Below, piece after piece: positions 1-29,954 of a DNA stretch of 64,000 nucleotides. The stretch lies in contig CM035350.1 in assembly GCA_020137815.1 (NCBI GenBank), positions 477,011 to 541,010 of the forward strand. Direction: 5' to 3'. Each line of letters starts with the position of its first letter. Position 1 is the first letter of the stretch. The notes below the pieces were generated by a model. That model searched no databases and was not told the DNA's origin. It was given only the letters and a program-made list of their open reading frames with translations. A program made the translations under genes and the position numbers. The stretch comes from Hormiphora californensis. Taxonomy: Eukaryota; Ctenophora; Tentaculata; Cydippida; Pleurobrachiidae.

Positions 1-455
1 ATCGATAGTGTTTACGCAGTGAATACAGAGTGAATACGCAGTGAATACAGAGCGAATGCAGAGTGAATGCAGAGCGAATGCAGAGTGAATGCAGAGTGAA
101 TGCAGAGCGAATGCAGAGTGAATGCAGAGTGAATGCAGAGTGGTTCCAGAGTGAATACGCAGTGAATGCAGAGTGAATACGCAGTGAATACGCAATCATT
201 GGGGATATCCTACCAGAACTGTTTACGCAGTGAATACAGGGTGAATACGCAGTGAATACAGAGTGAATGCAGAGCGAATGCAGAGCGAATACGCAATCAT
301 TGGTAATATCCTACCAGAACTGTTTACGCAGTGAATACAGAGTGAATGCAGAGCGAATGAAGAGCGAATGCAGAGCGAATGCAGAGCGAATGCAGAGCGA
401 ATACGCAATCATTGGTAATATCCTACCAGAACTAGAATGCCGTAGATACGCAGTG
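1..455. repeat. 11-bp minisatellite, GAATGCAGAGY
   Basis: Tandem copies of GAATGCAGAGT/GAATGCAGAGC alternate with GAATACGCAGT. Higher-order blocks are separated by a unit containing ATCATTGG and CCTACCAGAACTG at about 196-220, 294-320 and 408-434. It forms the left arm of the large inverted-repeat element. Confidence 0.85.
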
Positions 456-507
456 ATAGAAAAATTGGATATTGTTGCTACAACCCGAAAAAAAGTGGTT
501 TTGTCTC

Positions 508-650
<143 letters not shown>

Positions 651-766
651 GACATCATCAGGCTGCTAAAAATAAGGTCACATGTCTAATATCTAAAATA
701 CACGAAATAGGAACTATACAATATATACATCACACGCAAACTAGGAATCAGAAATCAGATACTGTG

Positions 767-988
767 TCAGATAATAAATTGTTCGATCTTTTCTCCCTCT
801 TCTCGTTTGTTAATGCTAGGTTTAAGAGATTTGATTAGGATCGCCTCCGTGACTTTTCGTCTGACTGGCTGGTCCAAGCCAGTTGCCAATATGTCAAACT
901 CTAAATCAGGGGGTTCTCCATTGTGTTGTGATTGGTAGTGTGCTGCAAGTGCTTCGTTAGGGTAGATATTGGGCGATTTCGCTGCCAA
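767..988 (-). pseudogene. C-terminal fragment of a GIY-YIG-type retroelement endonuclease
   Basis: An open frame of 73 codons ends in VTEAILIKSLKPSINKREE. This (E)A-x-I-K-x-x-KPSIN pattern is the usual C-terminus of GIY-YIG endonuclease modules attached to reverse transcriptases of the Penelope-like type. The catalytic GIY and YIG residues would lie further upstream and are not seen, so this is a fragment. Confidence is limited by its shortness. Confidence 0.5.
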
Positions 989-1039
989 TCTGTGCTATAT
1001 TTTTCTTTCCATCTTTAATTATCCATAGTTAACTATTGT

Positions 1040-1102
1040 TAGTCAGAGTTTTTGTTATTCTCTCTGTGGCAGCCACAGAGAGAATAACAAAAACTCTGAC
1101 TA
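1040..1102. repeat. perfect 31-bp-arm palindrome
   Basis: TAGTCAGAGTTTTTGTTATT and the rest of the arm to 1070 are followed by a single A and then the exact reverse complement to 1102. It is a near loop-less hairpin, probably the remnant or end of a small inverted-repeat element. Confidence 0.9.
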
Positions 1103-1329
1103 TCAAACATGAGGCTAATAAACAGTTATCCGATCACCCAACTGTCTGTTAACTATTGTGAGGGGTAACTTGGGTAACTTCAGTATGTCAGCACCATATA
1201 ATAACACACGTGGACTAGGCTATCTCTTTCTGTCTGTTTTCACCTATTCGCCTAGTACTCGTCTGTTCTCCCTCCCTCTATGTATTAAGTTGGCTAGTTA
1301 GTGGGTATGTTTTTTAGCTAGTTTAGTGT

Positions 1330-1330
<1 letters not shown>

Positions 1331-1367
<37 letters not shown>

Positions 1368-1383
1368 CGAGAGAGATAGCGAA

Positions 1384-1416
<33 letters not shown>

Positions 1417-1512
1417 TAGCGAGAGAGATAGAGAGAGAGATAGAGATAGCGACAGAGATATATATAGAGAGATAAAGATAAAGATAGAGATAGAGATAGA
1501 GATAGAGATATA
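1331..1512. repeat. (GA)n / (GATA)n microsatellite
   Basis: GA repeats pass into GATAGC and then GATA-type repeats (AGAGATAGAGATAG) before TATATATACC. Confidence 0.95.
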
Positions 1513-1858
1513 TATACCCTGCTAACTTAAATAATGCGCCAGTGGCGAGAAGTCCCACTGGCGCGCTCTCAATAAACAGCTAGTCCAGCGGCAGATTATT
1601 TCCCGCTGGCAGGTTATTTATTTTTAACTCCTATGCAAAATTAAAAGTGTGTGTAAATGATCAGTTCTTACTAAAATACAGAGGGAACACTATGTGCAAC
1701 ACTTACACACTACATTGGAGAGAAAGAAAGGACACATTCCGTCAATTACTCTCTCTTTATCTCCCCTTTTGTCTCACTATCTCTTCCTCTGTGTTATGTG
1801 TGACATGCCCCTTATCAGGCTATTTCTTTCACTCTCTTTCCTTAGCAACTGCTTAGTA
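1512..1858 (+). repeat. dispersed repeat, copy 1 (second copy at 48648-48993)
   Basis: About 345 bases, nearly identical to 48648-48993, beginning TATACCCTGCTAACTTAAAT and including CAGTGGCGAGAAGTCCCACT. The copies part company at about 1860 / 48995. A related CAGTGGCR hairpin occurs near 57530-57590. Small open frames inside it are not supported as genes. Confidence 0.9.
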
Positions 1859-1998
1859 ACTGTTACCAAACAGTGTACACTCAATTATGAGGTGTTTTTG
1901 ACTGTTTTCTCAGTTCTCTTTGTGTGTTTTGAGTAGTGTTCTCTCTCTTGTTAGTGTGTAATACTTGAAACAAACAACTAAAGCAGGGTATATAACCC

Positions 1999-2184
1999 AT
2001 AAACTCTTGTCACTGGCACGTTATAGGTTTAAACCCCTCCGCCTCTCCCTCGGCTACGCCTCGGGATCGTCGTCGTGATTTAAACCAGTTTATCCGCCAG
2101 TGGCGGATAAACTACAGCTAGCTTCTCCCAGCGGCGCGCTGGGAGAAAGCTATCTGAAATAACGTGCCACTGGCAAGAGTTTAT
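1999..2184. mobile_element. short inverted-repeat element (MITE)
   Basis: The ends are ATAAACTCTTGTCACTGGCA and its near-exact reverse complement ending in AAGAGTTTAT. Inside are two perfect hairpins: TTTATCCGCCA/TGGCGGATAAA and AGCTTCTCCCAGC/GCTGGGAGAAAGCT. No coding potential. Confidence 0.75.
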
Positions 2185-2189
2185 GCCTC

Positions 2190-2253
2190 ATATATAGAGA
2201 GATAGAGATAGAGATAGAGATATATATAGAGAGATAGAGATAGAGATAGAGAT

Positions 2254-2305
<52 letters not shown>
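2190..2305. repeat. (GATA)n/(GA)n microsatellite
   Basis: TATATAGAGAGATAGAGA-type repeats pass into a pure GA run of about 44 bases. Confidence 0.95.
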
Positions 2306-2308
<3 letters not shown>

Positions 2309-2435
2309 CTTTGACTACCTTTGACAAGGTTTAGCTGAAGTAGCTTGGAATCCACTTTAGTAATGGGCCCGTTGGAATGTTCCTGCTGGTCTAATAGTTA
2401 ACAACAGGAACACTATAGCAAACAAAGAAGGCAAA

Positions 2436-3405
2436 TTAATGAAATAAATGAAAAAGAAGAAACTTAAATGAATAGCACTCACAGTAAGTACTACTGTGTC
2501 CCCGAGGAGACCTCCACCACCTCGCCTCCTTTGATCCTAAACGACTTCCCAGGGCTCCGCTCCTTCTCCTCTTTAACTTCTTCACTAGACCGCCCGGGCC
2601 GCTCTCCTCCTCAGAAGTAAGGTCGGGAGAGATATAAACTCGGGAAAACACTTCACTCTCTCTAAGTCGTGTCTTCTTACCAAGAATACACGACTGCATC
2701 TCCTTGCTTGCCAGGGATATCTTCATGGGTCTAGTCTGACCCGCTATGAATCTCCCCAACCGCTGAGCACTCTTTACCAAGGGCTTCTCTGCCAGCGTTG
2801 TCCACAACTCCGGTAGTAGTTCCTCTTTGTCTCCAGGACTGTCAGTCAGTCCGTAGATGACAATGTTACAAGATCTGTCCTCGCTGGCTGCAGCTACAGC
2901 CCGCTGTATCCGTTGAGGAGCGAGGGATGTCTCACACTCCTTCTTCAGAACAGTAGAGAAGCTTCGCATCTCCTCCTTTGCCCGTTGTCTTCACATCAGT
3001 GATGACTTGCTCCCTCTTCTCAAGTAGTTGCTCCTGCAGCTTCACTAACTGCGCCTGGGCTCCGACCAATGCTCTTTGAGCAGAGATTAGTTCCTCCTGA
3101 CGCTCCATCAACTTCTTCTCTACCTCACTGCACTTCTTAGCTACACTATACTGGCTCTTCATCACAGGGTACACCCTCTCAATCAATAGCCTTCCTGCCA
3201 TCTCCACCCACTCAACTAAATCCTTCTGACTCACCTTTTCAAGTTTATACTTCGAAGGGGTGGACAAGGAGTCCCACAAGCTCTCTTCTGCACCGTTATA
3301 TTCTCCACTAAACACGCCCGTACTTGGACGTGTTCCAGCCATCGCCGTGAGTGCCTCATCATTCGACAGTTTCACAGGAATGTTTTCAAAGGCGTCTAAT
3401 GTCAT
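2436..3405 (-). pseudogene. non-LTR retrotransposon ORF1 protein, frameshifted
   Basis: Two overlapping minus-strand frames together look like one LINE ORF1 protein. The first (3405-2935) has an N-terminal part and a long coiled coil (KKCSEVEKKLMERQEELIS and LVKLQEQLLEKREQVI). The second (about 2980-2436) has RIQRAVAAASEDRSCNIVIY, an RRM-like strand, then VYISPDLTSEE near the C-terminus. The change of frame near 2950-2985 breaks the gene. Related to the copies at 34966-35946 and 63074-64000. It lies inside the large element. Confidence 0.65.
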
Positions 3406-3544
3406 TCAATGACAGACCTGCCACTCACCCTCACTCGACTAGTAATTCCCACTCATAACTGTTGGGGGCCGCTACAGCTATAAGGATAAGCAAGAAGGTA
3501 AATCCGAGAGCGAGCGACCAAATGTTTGCACAAAAGGAAGTAGA

Positions 3545-3599
3545 AGAGCAGAGAGAGAGAGAGGGAGAAGAGAGAGGAGAGAGAGAGAGAGAGAGAAGA

Positions 3600-3632
<33 letters not shown>

Positions 3633-3648
3633 GAGAGAGGAGAGAGAG

Positions 3649-3682
<34 letters not shown>

Positions 3683-3684
3683 GA
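3545..3684. repeat. (GA)n microsatellite, interrupted
   Basis: GAGA repeats with frequent extra G or A. It separates the two ORF1 remnants. Confidence 0.95.
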
Positions 3685-3789
3685 GTACCTGGAGTACTTG
3701 GAGTCGGATCCAAGGAAGGATCCGGTTTCGCCATCTTGTAGCCAAGGACGTCACTTTAGTAGCGGCCCTTGAGTAATCGTTTTCACAGA

Positions 3790-4363
3790 ATTGGTTTCCG
3801 AACGCGGAAAGAAGAACTTAAATCAAAGAAATTTAAAGAAGAGCGGTATCGCACTCCCTGCTCATATGGATGAAAATGGAGTATTTTCCTCCCGCAGTGG
3901 TCTGCACTTCAGTAATTACTCTTCTCTCTTCTCCAGGAGTTGGCCTGCAGTTTTTACCAGCTCAGCCTCTGCTCCAACTAAGCTCTCTTGGCTGAGATAC
4001 TTCGTCCTTGACGTTCAAACACTTAGTTTTTCCACTCTCTGCATTTTCTCGCTACTCTGAAAGTTTTCTTCATGGCGGGGTATGCCTCTCAATAAGCAGC
4101 TTGGAGGGTGTGGGGGGGGGGTTACCCATTCCACTAACTCGGCTTTGCTGATGCTGTTGTCCTTGGATTTGGTCGTACAGGAAGATCATCCAAATCCACC
4201 CTCCTCCACTCATCGTACTCGGACCTATTACTTCCTGCTTCTTAATTGACCCCGCGAGAAACAAAATGTCTGCACAGTCAACCCACCATATCATGACGAG
4301 GGAGTCATACTGATCAAGCTTAACTTTTTTCTGGTCTCTCAATTTGATTCTGGGGTCACCCAT
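3790..4363 (-). pseudogene. degraded second ORF1 remnant
   Basis: Read on the minus strand, pieces resemble the coiled-coil part of the ORF1 at 2436-3405, for example the stretch around 3920-4060 with repeated Glu/Gln/Lys-rich codons and a matching series SAKRA / LEQ. Several stops and frame changes are present. The similarity was seen by eye and is weak. Confidence 0.35.
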
Positions 4364-4473
4364 CGTTTAGAACAAAGAGTACGGTTATTCTCTGTCTGAT
4401 CAGATATTGCGTTGTGCAGATACGGACAGCAACAAAGCAAATTAACTTCCTACGGTCAAATTAACTCCTACAG

Positions 4474-4505
<32 letters not shown>

Positions 4506-4542
4506 TAGAGCGAGAGAGAGAGAGAGAGGAGATAAGATAGAG

Positions 4543-4581
<39 letters not shown>

Positions 4582-4676
4582 TAAGATGAGGGAGAAGAGG
4601 AGAGATATGAGAGAGAAGAGAGAGTAGAGAGAGAGAGAGAGATAGAGAGATAGAGATAAGAGAGAGAAGAGAGAGA

Positions 4677-4712
<36 letters not shown>
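4474..4712. repeat. (GA)n microsatellite, interrupted
   Basis: About 240 bases of GA repeats with GATA and GAGGA interruptions, next to a G9 run at 4735. Mirror partner of the CT tract at 508-647. Confidence 0.95.
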
Positions 4713-4715
<3 letters not shown>

Positions 4716-4789
4716 AAACCACCTTTTTTTACAGGGGGGGGGGGTTGTAGCAACAATATCCAATTTTTCTATCACTGCGATTTACGGCA

Positions 4790-5165
4790 TTCTTAGTTTC
4801 TGGTAGGATATTACCAATGATTGCGTATTCGCTCTGCTTCCGCCTCTGCATTCACTCCTGTATTCACTGCGTAATTCCTCCTGTATTCACTGCGTAAACA
4901 GTTTCTGGTAGGATATTACGCAATGATTGCGGTATTCGCTCTGCATTCGGCTCTGCATTCGCTCCTGCATTCATCTGTATCACTGCGTTTCCACCCTGTA
5001 TCAACTGGTGGCGTAAACAGTTTTCTGGTAGGATATCCCCAATGATTGCGTATTCACGCGTCTTCACTCCTGCATTCACTGCGTATTCACTCACACTGGA
5101 ACCCTCTCTGCATTCACTCTGCATTCCTCTGCATTCGCTCTGCATCCTGCGTAAGGTTCACTTCT
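4790..5165. repeat. inverted, degraded copy of the GAATGCAGAGY minisatellite
   Basis: The reverse complement of the 1-455 array: CTGCATTCRCTC units with GGTAGGATATTACCAATGAT spacers at about 4803, 4909 and 5029. It is more diverged than the left arm, with many small indels. Confidence 0.8.
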
Positions 5166-5294
5166 GTATTCCTGGGTCACACTATCGACCGATTTAAGGA
5201 TATGGAGGATGCGGGTAGTACCGCTCTATCTTAAACCATTTTCCCAGAAAAGCCCAACGAAATTATTTACTGGACAGCCTAGTATATTACTTAC

Positions 5295-23752
<18,458 letters not shown>

Positions 23753-23759
23753 TTCATAT

Positions 23760-24590
23760 ATGCACTAAACAGTAAGGTTTATACATAAACAATTATACTG
23801 TTTAAAGTAAAGCAGGCTGTATAATCATTCCTATTAAAATTGTCCTATTTTCAAGCCACTTTAAGGTTGGTGTACACTGCAAATCTAAAGTACTTTTATC
23901 ACTTAGTCAGGAAACAAGTTAGGACGCGCCAAAGAATGGATGGTCGGACCGCCCTCACAACCAGTACCATTTCAGGAGTTGCTGTGAACATTTGAAGTGG
24001 GCACAACCAGCCAGTCAAACAGCTAATAATGGTCCTTTTTATTACATTGCTTTAAATAATCAGTATGGCTCTGAAACTTCTTGTGTGGGCAGGGAAATGA
24101 AGACAAGTTTTTTTAAAGCTGCTATCTCTCATGGTTGTCTAATTAGAGCTGCTCAAACACCCGAAAAATTAGCAATTTTCACGGAATCGTTTCCACGTGG
24201 GGTCTAATTCTATGAAGGATCATCCGATTTAGGGTTTTAGCAACTATTGAAGTGATATGTAATATGTAATATTTATAATATACATATACAAACTATTTTG
24301 TATCGTTCTCGTATGTAATATTTATAATGTATAAACTATTATTAACCATTAGTTAATAAACCCACATTTATACATTTATATGTCCCAGATTCTTACACTT
24401 TTAAAAACCTCGCAGGCTCGGTCAAAAAGTTAAACTACATCACTCGCACGCTCGTGAGGTAGTTACACTTAGTGGCACTCGCAGGCTCGTGCACTAAAGT
24501 ATATCTGACTCGACCTGTGGTCTCGGATCATTATTGTTGCACTTATAGCACTCGACCTTCTATTCGGTCTCGTGTTATAAGTTTTCAGGT
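23760..24590. other. region 5' of PKG, no gene seen
   Basis: May contain the PKG promoter and 5' UTR exons, but no TATA box or initiator could be supported. At 24410-24580 there is a run of CACTCGCAGGCTCG-like units. Confidence 0.4.
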
Positions 24591-24591
24591 A

Positions 24592-25460
24592 CAGTCGGAC
24601 CCCGATTTAACGGCCCCCGATTTAGCGGCACCCCGATTTAACGGCAGGATAAATTTCCCCCAACAATTTTTTGAAAATTTTTTTGAAAATTTTTTGAAAA
24701 TTTTTTGAAAATTTTCCAAAGGTGTTTCAACCACGTCCGAATCCTGTTTCGAATCGGTGCATCTTATTGCAGGTCTTACCCGTAATTAGACGGTTCGAAA
24801 CGAACAGATATGTGATCCCCATGAGGCCAATCGAGTCGCAATTTTGACGCTTGTTAAACTGGCCCCATGGGGATCACGTATCGGTTCGTTTCGAACCGTC
24901 TAATTAGCGACAGGACGTGCGATAAGATGCACTGATTCGAAACACGATTCGGACGTGGTTGAAAAATTTTCATAACTTTTTTTGGAAAATTTTACAGAAT
25001 GATTGTCAATGCTTTGATCGGTGCTCCCCATGAATTTTCAGAGAAAAAGATATTTTGAATTTCGAATTCTTCCTCACCCCGCTTAAAGTGCCCCGATTCG
25101 GCATGGTATCACGTATCGGTTCGTTTCGAACCGTCTAATTAGCAGCAAGACATGCGATAAGAATAAGATGCACTGATTCGATATACGATTCGGACGTAGT
25201 TGATATACCAGTACACGTACCTTAGAAAATTTTTATAACTTTTTTTAAAATTTTTAAAATTATTTTATTTTTCTATCCAGAAATGATCATGTAATCAATA
25301 CATGGACATAGCATTTACTTAGAGGTGTTTTAGTATAGTATTTTGGACAAAAATAGGGTTTTATGGGCCAAATATATGCTCTACCCCGATTTAACGGACA
25401 CCCCGATTTAACGGACAAAACCCTTTCCCCCGAGGGTGCCGTTAAATAGGGGTCCGACTG
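24592..25460. mobile_element. complete pogo/Tigger-like non-autonomous element
   Basis: 869 bases flanked by TA (24590-24591, 25461-25462). The left end is CAGTCGGACCCCGATTTAAC and the right end TAGGGGTCCGACTG. Repeated CCCCGATTTAACGG units lie at both ends. The interior holds palindromic copies of GGTTCGAAACGAAC with GATACGTGATCCCC-type sequence. No transposase frame. Confidence 0.88.
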
Positions 25461-25469
25461 TACCTACAC

Positions 25470-26800
25470 CTTGTAGGTATAATAAAATCCTACAATATAA
25501 CGAAACCCCTCTCCCTAATATATAATATAAGGTCACGTTTCAGTACTGAAAAGAGGTTTGTTTGGTGCCTCCCCCGTCTACCCCTCATATAATCACATGA
25601 TACAGCGAATTTAAGAGCCATCATAGCAGGGGCGTTGGTCTGACTCCTAAGAATATGACCGAACATTTACCATCTTGCCCGGGATACACGTTCGATGAGG
25701 GGTGCTAATACAGCAAGGTCAAAAGTAAACGTTTAGATGTCAAAGGGCCAAAAGCAGGTCAAATAATATGGAAATCTTTCCTCTCAATTGATTTTTAATT
25801 AGTTTTGGTACAACTAAGTAAACTTAAAACTGATTCCATTTGAATTAAAGAAAAGTGTGGTATTAGCAAGGTTGCTACCATACAGAATGAAATACAATAC
25901 CAAAATCACTGACTTAGGTGCCTACAAAACGAAGAACGGGCTTCGTTATCTATAGCAGTCTCGAGTTTCGGTGAAAAGTGTTGCAGTGAATACTGGACGA
26001 GTAAGATTTAAATTCCTATGTCTATCACGCATAACGGGTGATAACTAAAAATTGTTACTAATTTAAAACGGCTGTAGAATTTTTCCCTTTTGAGATACAA
26101 CTTCAGGCCAGTGATAGAACGATTTTTCAGACAATTTTGAATCAGAGGGCGATTTCAAATATTGGTAACAATTCCCACGGTCAAAAAGTCACATTTTTTT
26201 ACTTTTTCCAAGTTTCAGGCTAAAATATTCGATCAATCAATATCAAACATCGTTAAGTTTTGTTAATACATACATGCTAATCTATCACGTCATCAAAATC
26301 TGGTTGTTCTATGTGCTCGGATTCAGGAGATAGTTAGCCTTTGTCATTTAATGGGTTTTCAGACATCCTTGGGCATTATATTTTATAGCTATTCTATAGA
26401 AAAGTTTACAGGCTAACACGTGTATATTAAATGTGAAGGGGTAATGGGGGGGTTTTCAGTGAGTAAATTAAGGCTAAAGTTCAATAAGTTGATTCTAATG
26501 TTTTCCTTAGAATTTGAGACTGAAGTTTACTTTTTTGACAGCCTCGAGTAATTATGCACTCATAAATTAAATTTATTTACAAATATTCGTCCTAATGTTG
26601 ATATTAGTGACGATTTCAAGGCTAAACGCTACTTTTTGTAGGTTATTTACATAAATAATCGTTAATAACAATCAGAAGAAATGTTTTAGACATTAGAATA
26701 GATACTAAAATCATTTTGAAGGCTATTGTATCGTTAAATACATAAATGTGCTGAAAAAATAAGGCTAATTTTGACTAAAATTTCAAATTTTTCAATTTTT
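25470..26800. other. intergenic, no gene seen
   Basis: AT-rich, no recognisable protein or repeat family apart from scattered TTTAGCCTG words. Confidence 0.4.
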
Positions 26801-27009
26801 TCGACATTTTAGCCTGAATTTAACCACATCTATCAAAATTCATACATGACTTAACCCAATAATATTAAGATTGATAGTTTGACTGTAAAGAATAGCCAAA
26901 ATTTGCATATAATTAATAAATACAATGGAATTAGTCACTTAGCCTGCTTTTTACACACTTATCTGTCAGTTAGCCTGCTAAAACTAACATTTAATGGTCG
27001 TATGATGAA

Positions 27010-27055
27010 CTTTAATGGTCCCCTGTAACTTTTTACAGGGGACCTTAAAATAAGT
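27010..27055. repeat. perfect 12-bp hairpin GGTCCCCTGTAA
   Basis: GGTCCCCTGTAA-CTTT-TTACAGGGGACC. Absent from the second unit of the tandem repeat, so it arose after the duplication or is an insertion remnant. Confidence 0.7.
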
Positions 27056-27155
27056 GCTTTAGCGGTGAATATAGCCACTGAATGAAATCGGCAACTATTC
27101 CAGAATACTCGATTTTAGCCTGATTTTAACCACATATAACATTAGTTTTGCTTGA

Positions 27156-27250
27156 GGGGAAGTAATTTTGATATCTCCTTCTGGTGATCAACACACACAC
27201 ACGCCCTCTGTACAACAGTTTAATGGGGAATCTCACACATACACGGGCAG
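27156..27250. mobile_element. ~95-base dispersed element, copy 2, with target duplication
   Basis: Flanked on both sides by AGTTTTGCTTGA (ends about 27158 and 27262), a clear target-site duplication. The body matches 23085-23182 in reverse. The variable-length duplication suggests retroposition, as for SINEs. Confidence 0.75.
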
Positions 27251-27739
27251 AAAGTTTTGCTTGATGTCACTCAAGAATCATGAAATTAGCTATTTTAGCT
27301 AAAGAAAAGAAACCGAATATGATTTTTCATGAAAGATATCATGAAATGAGTAGTTTAGCCTGCTTTTTTACACACTTATATATATCAGTTAGCCTACTAA
27401 AACTAACATTTAATGGTCTTTTAATGAACTGTGGTGGAATTCGTAACTAAATAAGTACACGTAGTGCTTTAGAGCCACTGAATAAAACCGGCATAGGTAG
27501 CTATTACAGAATACTCGATTTAGCCTGATTTTAAGCACATGTAGTATTAGTTTTGCTTTCTCAAGTTAAAGAATCGTGTAAATAACTACTTTAGCTGAAG
27601 AAAAGAAGTAAAATGTGCTTTTTTATTAAGGATATTGTGAAATTTGTAATTTAGCCTGGTTTTTTACTGCCTTAATCTATCAGTTGAACGATTATGCTAC
27701 TTCTAAGTAAATAAAAATGATATTTTAGCCTAAAAATCA

Positions 27740-28440
27740 GCACTTATCAACAATTAAATGAACCTAAGGTCGTCATTTCCTCCAATTAGCCTGGCTAATT
27801 TTCCCTAAAAAGTTTCCTAGGAAGTCGCTGAAACAAACCGTGTGCCTTTCTTATACCGTTTTCCCACAACAACCGATTTGCCATCAATATTTTGATGATC
27901 TCACAATTTAGGCGTCTGGATGAATGCGTCGATCTAGAATTATACACCCAGTCAGAGAAAAAAACAAACGCTTCGACATGTAAAATATGCTGTTGTAGTT
28001 TTTGAGACTGCGGATTTTAACTTTCGAGCTAAATACAATTGTATACAATACAAGACATTAATACACTCATCACAAGTGCCTTGCGACATACACACAGAAT
28101 TGTGCAACACATTGCGTGTAAGCCGAGAAAGTTAAATTGAGCATTTTCTGTTGGAAAAGCAAAACGCCAGTCACAGTCGATATGGGTTGACTATAACTCT
28201 CAACGCATCTAGCCTCTGACAACAAGTCATGGTGTTGCACTGCACGGAACCCTCTAGCTCCAATTTTTGTTTAACTAGCCGTACAAGGATCTCGGCTGGA
28301 TTCGTCTCAGACTAGGCACATATTCCAACACGATAGTAGCAGGAGAGATCAACACTTATACCAAGCACACAGGGTAGAAACAATCATTGTTTTCTGGATA
28401 AGATAACATTTTTTCTCTAGGTTGTGTGTATCGGACATCA
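27740..28440. other. intergenic, no gene seen
   Basis: No supported feature, apart from CGCATCTAGCC/CGATATGGGTTGACTATAAC at 28175-28215, which recurs near 37300-37340. Confidence 0.4.
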
Positions 28441-28445
28441 GTAGG

Positions 28446-28512
28446 CCCCGAGACAGTTTATACCCCGAGACAGTTTATACCCCGAGACAGTTTATACCCC
28501 GAGACAGTTTAT
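28446..28512. repeat. 17-bp tandem repeat CCCGAGACAGTTTATAC, four copies
   Basis: Four near-exact units, directly at the 5' edge of the LINE fragment. Confidence 0.95.
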
Positions 28513-28805
28513 AAAGGTGATATCTCTAGATCTGACCGGGGTGGCAAAGCTACTCTTTTTAATGTATGTTTTGCTGAACAATTTACTTCACCTAGTAGTT
28601 ATGACATTGGTATTGAGAGTTCTCATCTAGATTCAGAGTGTTTTTTCTCTATCTCCGAGGTTTATCAAGCACTTACATGTATTGACACTTCCAAGGCTTG
28701 TGGACCAGATGGTCTCCATGGAAAGTTACTCAAGAATTGTGCAGGGAGCTTGAGCTATCCGTTGTGGCTTCTGTTTAATGCTTCTATTCGCACGGGTATT
28801 ATTCC
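28512..28805 (+). pseudogene. LINE reverse transcriptase, piece 1 (upstream of RT core)
   Basis: Reads RSDRGGKATLFNVCFAEQFT, then VYQALTCIDTSKACGPDGLH and NASIRTGIIP. The KACGPDG motif and the spacing are those of CR1/Jockey-type LINE ORF2 just before the RT palm. The frame is cut by the hAT-type element at 28806. The N-terminal endonuclease is missing. Confidence 0.85.
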
Positions 28806-29954
28806 GGTAATATGGTAGTTCTGGGCTGAACATTTTCTACCGCTTTAAAGCGCTTTAAAGCGTTTGAGAAAGCGCTTTATAGCGCTATAAAGCGCTTTAA
28901 AGCGGTACCGCTTTAAAGCGCACCGCTTTAAAGCGCTTTTAAAGCGCTAAAAGCGCTTTAAAGCGATTCTTGTAACGATTTAAAGCGCTTTTGAAAGCGC
29001 TATAAAGCGCTTTCGCAAGCGCTTTAAAGCGCTACCGCTTTAAAGCGCTTTTTTGTTCAAAATCCAAAAATAAAGCGCTTTAAAGCGCTTTTAAAATCGC
29101 TTTTTAAAGCGCTTTTTATAGCGCTTTAAAGCGCTTTTTGTAGCGCTAAAAGGCGCTTTCGAAATCGCTTTTCATAGCGCTTTTTAAAGCGCTAAAAAGC
29201 GCTTTTTATAGCGCTTTAAAGCGCTTTGTAGCGCTATAAATAGCGCTTTTTAAAGCGCTTTAAAAAGCGCTATAAAGCGCTATAAAGCGCTTTCGAAAGC
29301 GCTAAAAAGCGCTTTTTGTAGCGCTATAAAGCGCTTTTTGTAGCGCTACAAAGCGCTTTATAGCGCTTTAAAAAGCGCTTTATAGCGCTTTGTAGCGCTT
29401 TTTAAAAGTGCTTTTTAAAAGTGCTTTTTAGACCGCTTTTAAAAGTGCTTTTAAAAGCGCTTTAAAGCGCTATTGTACGATTTAAAGCGCTTTAAAGCGC
29501 TATAAAGCGCTAAAAGCGCTTTAAAGCGCTATAAAGCGTTCTTAAAAGCGCTTTATAGCGCTTTTTAAAGCGCTTTTAAAGCGCTTTAAAGCGCTTTATT
29601 TTTGGATTTTGAACAAAAAAAGCGCTTTAAAGCGGTAGCGCTTTAAAGCGCTTGCGAAAGCGCTTTATAGCGCTTTCAAAAGCGCTTTAAATCGTTACAA
29701 GAATCGCTTTAAAGCGCTTTTAGCGCTTTAAAAGCGCTTTAAAGCGGTAGCGCTTTAAAGCGCTTTCAAAAGCGCTTTAAATCGTTACAAGAATCGCTTT
29801 AAAGCGCTTTTAGCGCTTTAAAAGCGCTTTAAAGCGGTGCGCTTTAAAGCGGTACCGCTTTAAAGCGCTTTATAGCGCTATAAAGCGCTTTCTCAAACGC
29901 TTTAAAGCGCTTTAAAGCGGTCGAAAATGTTCAGCTCAGAACTACCATATTACC
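28806..29954. mobile_element. hAT-type foldback element made of AAAGCGCTTT repeats
   Basis: 1149 bases with perfect 8-bp target duplications ATTATTCC (28798-28805, 29955-29962). Terminal inverted repeats of about 32 bases begin GGTAATATGGTAGTTCTG (one mismatch between ends). Almost everything inside is copies of the palindrome AAAGCGCTTT/TATAGCGC with 0-6 base spacers. The two halves are also inverted copies of each other, for example the TTGTTCAAAATCCAAAAATA segment at 29053 and its complement at 29597. Eight-base duplications point to the hAT superfamily. No coding frame. Confidence 0.92.

Larger units (their letters stand above)
26800..27740. repeat. diverged tandem repeat of a ~400-base unit
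   Basis: Segments recur in the same order: TTAGCCTGCTTTTTACACAC (26942, 27358, degraded at 27653), AGCCTRCTAAAACTAACATT (26980, 27390) and TTTAGCCTGATTTTAACCAC (26812, 27115, 27522). Two to three units, with the 95-base element inserted into the second. No coding frame. Confidence 0.75.

Noticed and set aside
24400-24580. Promoter of the PKG gene
   Set aside because: Only CACTCGCAGGCTCG-like repeats were seen. No core promoter element can be supported, and the same words recur at 47040-47190.
28806-29954. CRISPR array or centromeric satellite
   Set aside because: No unique spacers. The repeats are palindromes inside an element with clear terminal repeats and target duplications.
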